Source: JAADHX01 sp964569385
Lineage (GTDB): Bacteria > Actinomycetota > Acidimicrobiia > Acidimicrobiales > Poriferisodalaceae
Direction: 5' to 3'
Assembly: GCA_964569385.1 (NCBI GenBank)
Contig: CAZMUM010000024.1
Coordinates: 16,940-80,939, forward strand
Length of the DNA stretch: 64,000 nucleotides
Both the position numbers and the translations under genes were made by a program. Every line of letters starts with the position of its first letter. Positions within the stretch are counted from its first letter, which is position 1. The notes below the pieces were generated by a model. The model worked only from the letters and a program-made list of their open reading frames with translations. It ran no database searches and was not told the origin of the DNA. Below are positions 26,081-34,450 of the stretch, piece by piece.

Positions 26081-27351
26081 CTGCCTTCAGGTTGCCAGAC
26101 ATCGGCGAAGGCCTAGATCAGGCCGAGATAATCGAATGGCTAGTCGAGGTCGGCGACGTAGTCGTCCGCGACCAGCCGCTGGTCGAGATCCTCACCGACA
26201 AAAGCCAGACCCAGCTTCCAGCGCCAGATTCAGGTGTCATTACCAGGCTCGGCGCCGAAGTCGGCGACCTCCTACCAGTGGGCGAGGTCGTCGTTGAGTA
26301 CGAACCGAATTCTGGTGCCGCGGCATCGCCGAACGTCGCGACTCCCGTGGCGGCAGCAACCCAAAAGCCAGCTCCACCAACGGCGTCGGCTCAAGCTCCA
26401 CCAAAGGCGTCGGCCAAAGCTCGACCAACGGAATCGCCCAAAGCTCGACCAAAGGCATCACCGGCTGTTCGCAAACAAGCGCTGGTATCGGGAGTCGACT
26501 TGCACCAGGTGATCGGCACCGGCCCGGGAGGCCGAATAACCGCAGCCGATCTCACGCACCACACGTCGCGGTCGAGTCCGCAGCCGTCAGGTGTGTATTC
26601 CGATCGTTCTCCTCTGGCTCCTCGACCGAACGCAGCTACGGCAAGTTTGGGGCAGTCCCAGCCCGGGGTCATGCCTTTGCGGGGCGTTCGGCGGGTAACG
26701 GCCGAGACAATGCAACGGGCCTGGTTGGTTCCTCATATTCACGGCGCCGATGAGTTCGATGCCACCGCATTGATGCAAGCCCGAGCGGCTTTACGGGCAG
26801 CGAACCCCGACCTGACAACTGTCCTTACACCACTCACGTTTATGGTGATGGCCGTAGCCAACGCACTCAGGACCTTCCCGCTAGTTAACGCCTCTCTCGA
26901 TCTTGAGGCCGCCGAGATCCACGTCCACTCCGACATCAATATCGGCGTCGCGGTATCAACCGAACGTGGTCTCCTGGTGCCGGTCGTCAGAAATGCTGAC
27001 CGCCTCGGTGTCACCGCAATGGCGGCCGAAATCCGCCGCATCACCGCTTCGGCGAGAGACAACTCCATAACCGCGCCCGAGCTACGAGGCGGTACCTGCA
27101 CCGTTACTAACTACGGAAGCCTCGGTGGCCGGTACTCGAACCCCATCATCAAACCGCCAGAGTCTGCGATTGTTGGCTTCGGGTCGATCCGCGAGCGCCC
27201 GCTCGTCGTAGACGGTGAGATCGTAGCTCGACGAACACTTCCAATTGCAACAGCAGTTGATCACCGCCTCATCGATGGCGATCTAATGACCGCATTCCAG
27301 GAGCACATCATCGGTTTGCTGTTATCGCCTGTCGTCCTCGTGGCCCACTAG
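26077..27351 (+). CDS. 2-oxoacid dehydrogenase E2 (dihydrolipoamide acyltransferase)
   Basis: 424 residues from ATG 26077. The N-terminal lipoyl domain carries K42 in ILTDKSQTQLPAP. An Ala/Pro/Lys linker (about 95-145) is built from short repeats of the type PKASAKARP. The E3/E1-binding domain contains VSGVDLHQVIGTGPGGRITAADL. The C-terminal catalytic domain has H396 and D400 in DHRLIDGD. The single lipoyl domain, with a linker, is standard for branched-chain E2. The linker DNA contains imperfect 15-30 bp tandem repeats, which are likely length-variable. Confidence 0.9.
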   Translation: MTAFRLPDIGEGLDQAEIIEWLVEVGDVVVRDQPLVEILTDKSQTQLPAPDSGVITRLGAEVGDLLPVGEVVVEYEPNSGAAASPNVATPVAAATQKPAPPTASAQAPPKASAKARPTESPKARPKASPAVRKQALVSGVDLHQVIGTGPGGRITAADLTHHTSRSSPQPSGVYSDRSPLAPRPNAATASLGQSQPGVMPLRGVRRVTAETMQRAWLVPHIHGADEFDATALMQARAALRAANPDLTTVLTPLTFMVMAVANALRTFPLVNASLDLEAAEIHVHSDINIGVAVSTERGLLVPVVRNADRLGVTAMAAEIRRITASARDNSITAPELRGGTCTVTNYGSLGGRYSNPIIKPPESAIVGFGSIRERPLVVDGEIVARRTLPIATAVDHRLIDGDLMTAFQEHIIGLLLSPVVLVAH

Positions 27352-27365
27352 CAGCGGGAGAATTC

Positions 27366-28766
27366 ATGGTTGTAGGAGAGGTTGCTGAACGCGCCGACGT
27401 TGTTGTCATTGGCGGAGGTCCCGGTGGCTACGCGGCAGCGCTTCGCTGCGCCGCTCACGGTAAGTCGGTGATTCTGGTCGAACGCGATCGGGTTGGCGGC
27501 ACGTGCCTGAACGTTGGTTGCATTCCGTCAAAGGTGTTGATTCACAGCGCCGACCTCGCGCACTCAGCCACCTCTTCGGCTACACACGGAGTGGCTCTGG
27601 CCGTAACCGTCGACGCCATGCAGATTCAAGCCCACAGCCGAAGTGTGGTCGGCCAACTGACCGACGGAGTTGCGAGGTTGCTGAAACACGCCGACGTTTC
27701 AGTGTGGACAGGTGAAGCCCGGTTCTCAAGGCCCAATCGACTGGCAATCACCTCGGGAGATCAGGTTAGGCACCTCGAGTTCGACGACGTAATTGTCGCT
27801 ACTGGTTCTCGCCCAATCGAACTGGCCGGACTACCATTCGACGGCAAGACAATTCTGGACTCAACAAGCGCGGTGCAGCTCGACTACGTCCCCACCAAAG
27901 TGATCGTTGTCGGCGGTGGCTACATCGGAATCGAGTTAGGTACCGCGTGGTCGAAGCTCGGCTCTGCGGTCACCATCGTGGAGGCCACAAGCGGAGTGTT
28001 GCCGGCGATGGATCCAAGACTGGGGCGAACAGTGCGCCGTCGACTCAAGGAGCTCAGTGTCGATGTCCTCACCCAGTCTCTGGCGATACGCATGGACGCC
28101 GGACACCTCGTGGTAGCAAGTGCAACAGATCGTTCGACCGAACAGACCCTCGAGTGCGACGTGGTCGTTGTGGCAGTGGGTCGCATCCCAAACGTCAACG
28201 AACTCGGGGTAGAGCGTTATGGGCCCAAGGTCAGCGATTCGGGCCACATTGTCGTCGACCCACAGCGACGAGCCGCCCCACACATCTATGCCATCGGCGA
28301 CGTGACCGACGGGCCCGCGCTGGCGCATAAGGCCACCGCGGAAGCCGAAGTTGCTGCCGACACCATTGCCGGGCTGCCGGCGGCTTTCGACCCCGCGGCC
28401 ATTCCCGAGGTCGTGTTCTGCGACCCTGAGGTTGTCAGCGTCGGGCATTCGCCAGGTACAGCCAAGGATGCAGATATCGCAGCAAACACCTTCCGATTCC
28501 CGTTTATCGCAGGTTCCCGATCGCGCACTATCGGCGATACGGGTGGTTTCGTTCAGTTGGTTGCCGATGAGTCCGGCACAATCATCGGCGCGCAGGCCGC
28601 CGGTCACGGCGTCTCAGAGCTTTCCGGCGAGCTCGCCCTCGCGATCGAGATGGGCGCCACCGCGTTCGACCTCGCCGAGACAATCCATGCCCATCCGACC
28701 ATGTCAGAAGCGATAGGCGAGGCCGCGCTAGGGCTCGACGGGCGACCGCTTCACGTTACGAACTAG
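27366..28766 (+). CDS. lpdA: Dihydrolipoyl dehydrogenase (E3)
   Basis: 466 residues. It has the FAD motif VVVIGGGPGGYAAALRCA, redox-active disulfide C47/C52 in GGTCLNVGCIPSK, NAD motif VIVVGGGYIGIELGTAWSKLG, and the dimerisation end HAHPTMSEAIGEAALG with the catalytic His. It reoxidises dihydrolipoamide on the E2 lipoyl arm. GGGAG precedes ATG 27366, and the 14-base gap to E2 supports one operon. It is unusual only in being inside the E1-E2 cluster rather than shared elsewhere; a second housekeeping copy may exist outside the window. Confidence 0.93.
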   Translation: MVVGEVAERADVVVIGGGPGGYAAALRCAAHGKSVILVERDRVGGTCLNVGCIPSKVLIHSADLAHSATSSATHGVALAVTVDAMQIQAHSRSVVGQLTDGVARLLKHADVSVWTGEARFSRPNRLAITSGDQVRHLEFDDVIVATGSRPIELAGLPFDGKTILDSTSAVQLDYVPTKVIVVGGGYIGIELGTAWSKLGSAVTIVEATSGVLPAMDPRLGRTVRRRLKELSVDVLTQSLAIRMDAGHLVVASATDRSTEQTLECDVVVVAVGRIPNVNELGVERYGPKVSDSGHIVVDPQRRAAPHIYAIGDVTDGPALAHKATAEAEVAADTIAGLPAAFDPAAIPEVVFCDPEVVSVGHSPGTAKDADIAANTFRFPFIAGSRSRTIGDTGGFVQLVADESGTIIGAQAAGHGVSELSGELALAIEMGATAFDLAETIHAHPTMSEAIGEAALGLDGRPLHVTN

Positions 28767-28815
28767 CCCAGACGCCGACGAACCATGGCCTCTAACCAGT
28801 GACACACTGCGAGCA

Positions 28816-29436
28816 ATGAATACAACCCGCACAACGTCGCGTCTCGTCGCAGTTTCAATTGTGGCGGCGATCGCTCTTTCGGCTTGCTCCGCCGACGGAG
28901 GCGATCTGACCGCGCCAGGAACAAACGGCGCTACGCCAGAACCGATCGTGATCCCCACCGAACCCGAGCCTCTGTTGTCCGAGGACACGCTGGCGTTCAC
29001 TCTGGTGAGCCCTGAGTTCGAGGCCTCAGGAAATATTCCTGCGGTGTTTAGTCGCCGCGACGGCGACGATGTATCGCCTCCTCTGCAATGGGGCGGCATT
29101 CCAGAGGGCACCATCGAGTTGGCCCTTGTGATGACCGATCCGTCGGCGAACGGCTTTGTGCATTGGGTCATCTGGGGGCTCGACCCAGTTTCGATCGGAC
29201 TGGACATTGGTCAGGTACCACCTGCGGCACGACAGGCGCTCAACGGGTTCGGCGACGCGGCTTATGGCGGGCCGTCACCGCCTCCTGGCGCAGACCCTCA
29301 TGTCTACCTGTGGCGGCTCTTCGCTCTGGACGCACCCACTCTCGACCTCGAAAACGGCATGAACGGTCGAGACGCCATCGCCGAGATCGAGTCACGAGCC
29401 ATTGCGATCACCGAGCTAATCGCGTTCTACGGCTAG
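28816..29436 (+). CDS. PEBP-family (YbhB/YbcL) lipoprotein
   Basis: 206 residues. Lipoprotein signal MNTTRTTSRLVAVSIVAAIALSACSADGG (lipobox LSAC), then a phosphatidylethanolamine-binding-protein fold. Visible segments are FTLVSPEFEASGNIPAVFSRRDGDDVSPPLQWGGIPEGT, LALVMTDPSANGFVHWVIWGLDP and YGGPSPPPGADPHVYLWRLFALD. PEBPs bind phosphorylated or lipid ligands; the bacterial role is unclear. It is preceded by the 2-oxoacid dehydrogenase operon and may share its transcript. Confidence 0.87.
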   Translation: MNTTRTTSRLVAVSIVAAIALSACSADGGDLTAPGTNGATPEPIVIPTEPEPLLSEDTLAFTLVSPEFEASGNIPAVFSRRDGDDVSPPLQWGGIPEGTIELALVMTDPSANGFVHWVIWGLDPVSIGLDIGQVPPAARQALNGFGDAAYGGPSPPPGADPHVYLWRLFALDAPTLDLENGMNGRDAIAEIESRAIAITELIAFYG

Positions 29437-29507
29437 GGCGTAGTGAATCCGTCGCCTCCGACCTAACCAATCGGACTCGCGTCGAAGCCGGTTACTATCC
29501 GAACTCG

Positions 29508-30524
29508 ATGAACCTGAGACTGGTAGTGGTCGACCACGAATCGGCCAAGCATCACGATGCCGGCCCTATGCACCCAGAGTGCTCAGACCGCATCGACGTT
29601 GTTAGCGCTGTCTGGGACAACGAACAGATCGTGCCTCACATCTCGCGTTTAAGTGCGACGGCAGCTACGACAGCCGACCTCTTGAGGGTTCACCGAGTCG
29701 AACAGATCAAAACGATTCAGACGCTGTCGTCTCGTGGCGGTGGCTACATCGATGGCGACACTCACGTGTCACCATCGTCTTGGGAGGCGGCCAGTTACGG
29801 CGCTGGCTCAGGGCTTACTGCGGTGTCGGCCATCGACAGCGGACACGCCGATGTCGGGTTCGTTGCCGTCCGACCGCCAGGACACCACGCGACAGGGCAT
29901 GAATCGATGGGGTTCTGTTTACTCAACAACATCGCAGTTACGGCCGCGGCTTTAGCCGATGACGGGCATCGCGTCGCGATCATCGACTGGGATGTCCACC
30001 ATGGCAACGGGACCCAGGACATCTTCTGGCACGATCCACGAGTTCTGTTTGTCTCGCTACATCAACGGGGCATCTATCCGGGCACAGGCCACCACTTCGA
30101 ACGCGGCGGCGCACAATCCGCCGTCGGCACTGTGAACGTGCCTCTTCCAGCGGGCACAACCGGCGACGCATTCACCGCGGCCTTTGGTGGGCTCATCCGC
30201 CGAGCAATCGAACGATTCGACCCTGAGTGGATTCTCGTATCAGCCGGATACGACGGTCACCGACGGGACCCACTGGCATCGCTAGCGCTAACAGCGGGAG
30301 ACTATGCCGACTTGACCGACTACGTCGTTGAGTTTGCCTCACGAACAAAACTAATCATGTTCCTCGAGGGTGGGTATGACCTGACGGCCCTTCACGAATC
30401 GGTCACCGCTACCGCTAGGCGGCTCGTCGGACTTCCGTACCGCGGCGAACGTCGGAGCAGCGGAGGCCCTGGACGCAGCGATGTCGCCGAAATTGCGTCC
30501 GCATGGGAACAAGCCATCGGCTAG
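29508..30524 (+). CDS. Histone deacetylase family protein (class II-like / acetylpolyamine amidohydrolase)
   Basis: 338 residues from ATG 29508. It has the zinc site IDWDVHHGNGTQ (D162, H164) with a later Asp in SAGYDGHRRDP, the charge-relay PPGHHATGHESMGFCLLNN, and the C-terminal FLEGGYDLTALHESV. All catalytic residues of arginase/deacetylase-fold amidohydrolases are visible. Bacterial members deacetylate polyamines or small acetyl-amines or proteins. The open frame begins at 29088 inside the PEBP gene, but homology starts only at this ATG. Confidence 0.88.
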   Translation: MNLRLVVVDHESAKHHDAGPMHPECSDRIDVVSAVWDNEQIVPHISRLSATAATTADLLRVHRVEQIKTIQTLSSRGGGYIDGDTHVSPSSWEAASYGAGSGLTAVSAIDSGHADVGFVAVRPPGHHATGHESMGFCLLNNIAVTAAALADDGHRVAIIDWDVHHGNGTQDIFWHDPRVLFVSLHQRGIYPGTGHHFERGGAQSAVGTVNVPLPAGTTGDAFTAAFGGLIRRAIERFDPEWILVSAGYDGHRRDPLASLALTAGDYADLTDYVVEFASRTKLIMFLEGGYDLTALHESVTATARRLVGLPYRGERRSSGGPGRSDVAEIASAWEQAIG

Positions 30525-30630
30525 CTCCGTCGAGGAGCCAAAGGTCTAGGACTCAACTTCGCCTCACCATGACAGAGAGGGCATAGCAACAATTGCGGTA
30601 CTCACGCCCAGTCGATGCCATGATGCACAC

Positions 30631-31653
30631 GTGGAAACTCGTCAACTCTCAAGCGTCGGTGGTTTCGCTCTTATTGATCTTGGGGCCTCGGCCGTCGCGG
30701 TTGGCCCGGCGCGGCTTGGCACCAAGCTGATTCCTAGCAATGCCACGCCGTATGTTCGCGACATCACGTACGGTTTCGGCCTAATCGGCGCGCAACTCGG
30801 GGGCATGACACTTGGCCTCAAGGTCGACCCAGCCGACCGAGCTTCCGCTGTCGAGGCCATAGCAGCAGAGCTGTCAACCGATCTGAGCTCTGGCAGATTC
30901 CGCCTAGACGCCGGGTTGCGAATGCCCGCCAGCGCCCTAGGCCCCTTGGCCACGGCAGACCCTCGACCACCCTCTCGGTTGGAGGCTCACGGCAACGTCG
31001 ATCTTATGGCTCACCTCGACGCCCTCGGAATCTTAACCAGCGCCGAGAAACTACTCGGCTCACTCGAAGGCAAGTCGGTCAGCATCGAAGGCCTTGGCTC
31101 CACGGTTGCTGCGACCGTGGCAATGTTCGCAGCCGCTGGTGCCATTTTCGTTCGCTCTGGCATCAAGAAATCATGCGTCGAAGGCGGTCTCGACCCCCAA
31201 GAGCTCGCCGCAGCAGCCATGTCAGGCGAGGAGGCACTCAGTTCGCTCGGACATGGCGCCAAGCCATGGTCGCTCTGGAAACCCGACGTCGATCTTGTCA
31301 TCGCCGGGTCAGCGGTTGGCGTAGTAACCGCCGCCGCCGCAGCGTCCTTGGGCGACACGCCGATCATCGGCTACGGCACAACACCGATCGCCACTAAAGC
31401 ACTGGCAACCTCGATGAAAGCGGGCGGCTCGATTGTGCCTTCGTTCCTTAGCACGCTTGGTCGTCGCGTGGCCGATTCGGCCGACATCGATGCCACCGCC
31501 GAACAGCTGATAACGACAACAGTCGCCAAGCTCTCCGACGCCCTAGACGTGGCCTTTGCTCACGATCGCGGACCGTTCTTGGGTGCGTGCATCGCCGCTG
31601 AAGAGTTCATCGGCACCTGGAGCGACCCACCGTTCGGCCGACCTTTAGCCTAG
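30631..31653 (+). CDS. Glu/Leu/Phe/Val dehydrogenase-like protein, probably non-catalytic
   Basis: 340 residues from GTG 30631. The layout follows leucine/glutamate dehydrogenases. The N-terminal GPARLGTKLIP matches GGTRMxxY, ITYGFGLIGAQLGGMTLGLKVDP matches MTYKNAAAGLNLGGGKTVI, VSIEGLGSTVAATVAMFAAAGAIFV is the Rossmann strand-loop, and a late FLGACIAAEEFIGTW matches the family tail. The lysine of MTYK is replaced by Gly and the catalytic lysine of GGGK is not present. A deaminating activity is therefore doubtful. The homology is my own alignment by eye, and the function is unknown. Confidence 0.5.
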   Translation: METRQLSSVGGFALIDLGASAVAVGPARLGTKLIPSNATPYVRDITYGFGLIGAQLGGMTLGLKVDPADRASAVEAIAAELSTDLSSGRFRLDAGLRMPASALGPLATADPRPPSRLEAHGNVDLMAHLDALGILTSAEKLLGSLEGKSVSIEGLGSTVAATVAMFAAAGAIFVRSGIKKSCVEGGLDPQELAAAAMSGEEALSSLGHGAKPWSLWKPDVDLVIAGSAVGVVTAAAAASLGDTPIIGYGTTPIATKALATSMKAGGSIVPSFLSTLGRRVADSADIDATAEQLITTTVAKLSDALDVAFAHDRGPFLGACIAAEEFIGTWSDPPFGRPLA

Positions 31654-33929
31654 TCGTCTGACCGCGCATCGGCCCGGCGGATGTACAACAAGAACCACCA
31701 CCCGCCAAGGCCCACAACGAGGGCGGCAAACACCGTCGAAACAAAGGCCCACCCTCGCGAAAATTCTCCCGTCCCGGTGATCGTGCTAGTGACCGGCTCT
31801 TCATTTGTGCCGGCTGAACCTGGCCCCGTCGACGTGGGCGAGTCGGGTTGGGTGGTGGTTGTCGCCTGGACTTGGTCGGCGTTCTCGTTCTGTCGCGATA
31901 GCGGCGCCCAGAGCCGCGTGACCTCGACAGGATCACCCCCGTCGACGATCTTTACGATCGACCACGGGCCCCCACCGCTCACTTCGAGCGGTGGACAATT
32001 GACGCCTCTGACGTCGCCCACATCGATGGTGTCGATACGACACCTTACGGCCGTGTCGCCAACAGCAACCTCGAGCTGGCCGCTCGGCTGGTCTACCCAC
32101 CGCGCCAGCTGTCCTCCACAGAGCACGCTCCCGCCGGCCTCGACCTGAGCAGCCGGGAAACACCTAAGCACCGCGTCGGCAGCCTGAGTGAGAGCCACCC
32201 TTGGATCGAACTGATCGAGGACCTGGGTAACGCGCAGCCGATTCACGGCACCAAACACCGGAACCTCAGAGTTCATGAGTGAATCCGACGTTGGCCGGAT
32301 CGTTGCTGTTCCCCCGTCGTAACACCCTCCCGTAACGCTCCCGATTTCGCCGACGGTCAGTTGCTGCACGATGTCGTCTGGGTAAAACCAGTCGTACCGA
32401 TCCAGCACGGCCAGATAGTCGTACACAAACGGATCTATGTCGCCAACCTGATCGCCCCACCATTTGGTTGCCTCTTCGTTACCGAAAGCGCAGTTGGGGA
32501 ACCCATATTCGGCCCCTCGACCAACCTCGAAGTACTCGTCGCGCAAGTCAAATAGGGCGTGACCCATTTCGTGGGCCAGCGTTCGAGCCGCAGCGAGCGG
32601 CTCGAGTGCGTCGATGGCAAGATAAATTCCAGCGAAATCGAGACCGTCGAGCCCGGGAACCTCGGTTGTTCCTCTAAATCCGGTCCACCAAGCCTCGGAT
32701 CGTCCGTACCGGCCCACTGCCTGATGGTGAAGGTTCACAATCGAGACGTTGTCGATTGTGAAACCATCGAGGTCGCGACCAGTCGAAAATTCGGGGTCGG
32801 AGTTGTGGAAGAACGCCCGCTCGTCCTCGATCTGGCCGGGGATGGCCCACAGATTGAACTTGGCCATGTTGCTAGCTAGTGGTTCAATAGCAAAGGGCCC
32901 GAACACAATGTCGTACACCAAAGACCCGTCGGTCGCACCGTTGTCGTCGACAACGGTGATTCCCCCATCTTCGTAGCGATCGAGCACGGCACCGTCAGCG
33001 GTCAGTAGCTCTCTGGCTACATCGATCACTTTCACGCCATCGGGGAAGCCACTGCCGACAAACACCAGGTTTATGCGCTCGGCCTCGGCTCGATTGTGGC
33101 CAGGGACAATCTCAACCAACTTTGGGTCGATCACTTGAAACGAAATGTGCTTCGGGATAACCGAACACGTCTCTTTGCTTTCACCAACGCATACCAAAAT
33201 CACATAACGACCTGGTTCAGTGGGAGGGTCGATCTCGTTGGTCACACTCTCGAACGTGTTCGGTTCTGGCACGCTCATCTGTTGGGTCGATACGTATTCG
33301 AGTGGGTCGGCGAACCGTTCCGATCCCTCAACTCGCCGCAACACGTTGGCCCACATTGACTGCTCGGAGAGCTCGACGTTGCGCCACGTCGTGAGGCGAA
33401 CCGGTCGACCCTCGAAAGCGACAGGCTCCGAACCTGATTCGGCGAAGACGGAGTAATCGTAGGTGAACGACTCAACAACGTCGAACTGCGCGAGGGTTCG
33501 GCTCTGACCGTCTAGATCGAGCGAGACCTCAACGCCTCCAGGGTGGAATGGCGCAGAGATACGCGAACAACGCAGCTCACCGAGTTCGAACACGCACAAC
33601 GGCAACGGCAACGGCGATGTATCGAAGTCGATCCCGGGAGACACCACCGCAGTTACCGGGCCCTGCCAGTCGAGAGGCCGTTGTACGCGCCCGATTAGCG
33701 GGAAGCGACACTCGACTAGCGACCCAGTAATCGCGGTGGTGGGTAAACATCTTCCTGGCCCAATGGCCTCCAGCACGAACGCTTCTGATTCCATGAGATC
33801 GAAGCTCGGATCGTTAGCCAGATCGGCGGCGGCCCCGGGAACACCAACCGCAATCGGCCCAATGCCAAGTGCCGCCAGAACCACTGAGGCCATAACCAGC
33901 ACAATTCGAGTCACCCGCCGAGTTCGCAT
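31650..33929 (-). CDS. Secreted, membrane-anchored M64-like metallopeptidase
   Basis: 759 residues with a signal peptide (VLVMASVVLAALGIGPIAVGV), a long N-terminal strand-rich ectodomain, and a zinc peptidase domain. H453-E454-x2-H457 in AHEMGHALFDLRDEY is followed by the DEY (464-466) typical of the IgA-type M64 family. A Thr/Pro-rich stalk leads to a C-terminal transmembrane helix (FSRGWAFVSTVFAALVVGLGGWWFLLYI) with a basic tail, so the catalytic part faces outside. Substrates are unknown. The C-terminal stop overlaps the stop of the convergent dehydrogenase-like gene by four bases. Confidence 0.78.
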   Translation of the reverse strand: MRTRRVTRIVLVMASVVLAALGIGPIAVGVPGAAADLANDPSFDLMESEAFVLEAIGPGRCLPTTAITGSLVECRFPLIGRVQRPLDWQGPVTAVVSPGIDFDTSPLPLPLCVFELGELRCSRISAPFHPGGVEVSLDLDGQSRTLAQFDVVESFTYDYSVFAESGSEPVAFEGRPVRLTTWRNVELSEQSMWANVLRRVEGSERFADPLEYVSTQQMSVPEPNTFESVTNEIDPPTEPGRYVILVCVGESKETCSVIPKHISFQVIDPKLVEIVPGHNRAEAERINLVFVGSGFPDGVKVIDVARELLTADGAVLDRYEDGGITVVDDNGATDGSLVYDIVFGPFAIEPLASNMAKFNLWAIPGQIEDERAFFHNSDPEFSTGRDLDGFTIDNVSIVNLHHQAVGRYGRSEAWWTGFRGTTEVPGLDGLDFAGIYLAIDALEPLAAARTLAHEMGHALFDLRDEYFEVGRGAEYGFPNCAFGNEEATKWWGDQVGDIDPFVYDYLAVLDRYDWFYPDDIVQQLTVGEIGSVTGGCYDGGTATIRPTSDSLMNSEVPVFGAVNRLRVTQVLDQFDPRVALTQAADAVLRCFPAAQVEAGGSVLCGGQLARWVDQPSGQLEVAVGDTAVRCRIDTIDVGDVRGVNCPPLEVSGGGPWSIVKIVDGGDPVEVTRLWAPLSRQNENADQVQATTTTQPDSPTSTGPGSAGTNEEPVTSTITGTGEFSRGWAFVSTVFAALVVGLGGWWFLLYIRRADARSDD

Positions 33930-34132
33930 CCTCAGACGCTACTGCCCTTCTACCTACCTGTGGCTAACCCACGGTGCCCGACTCCCACCGACAACAAGTC
34001 GGACGTTCATCTCTTGTTCATCGGATTCTCACATCAATTTGGAACTCTGGTCTGCGTCGGAGCGTTTCTACTTACAAGAACGCACCGAGACTCTCGGCAC
34101 CGATCGATTGACCCAATCAACTAGGAGACATC

Positions 34133-34330
34133 ATGTCCAACTCGCCCAAGGATGGAAGCGCCGCTTCGGTTGCTCGTCGTTTGCGGCGACGGGCCAGACA
34201 GCTTCGGGTCGACGCAAATCTGCGTCTCCGACCACTGGCCGAAGCACTTCGGCGTCGGGCCTCTGAACTCGAACTCGAAGCAGCCATTCTCGATCAGCGC
34301 ATTCGCCCAATTCCAGTTACCACTCGCTAA
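34133..34330 (+). CDS. Small Arg-rich hypothetical protein
   Basis: 65 residues: MSNSPKDGSAASVARRLRRR, then a helical stretch rich in Arg, Leu and Glu (ALRRRASELELEAAILDQRI). A good AGGAG six bases upstream of the ATG and the strong hairpin at 34410-34441 downstream make it a believable monocistronic gene. I recognise no family. The high Arg content suggests nucleic-acid or ribosome contact, or merely a coiled coil. It is divergent from the M64 peptidase across about 200 bases with no other gene. Confidence 0.6.
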   Translation: MSNSPKDGSAASVARRLRRRARQLRVDANLRLRPLAEALRRRASELELEAAILDQRIRPIPVTTR

Positions 34331-34409
34331 CAACACCAGATCGACGGGGCGGACACCCCTCCAGTCCGCCCTGCCGAGTTTGGCCGTCATCCCGCCCGCT
34401 GACGGTCCG

Positions 34410-34450
34410 GGGTCCCGACACTTCCCTAGGTGTCGGGACCCGCTCGTTTT
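34410..34450 (+). terminator. Strong intrinsic terminator between small Arg-rich gene and dnaE2
   Basis: A perfect 12-bp inverted repeat, GGGTCCCGACAC (34410-34421) and GTGTCGGGACCC (34430-34441), with an eight-base loop, is followed by GCTCGTTTT. The T-run favours termination of the plus-strand gene. The last T of it is the first base of the dnaE2 stop complement, so the same hairpin also lies directly after dnaE2 on the other strand. Confidence 0.85.
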
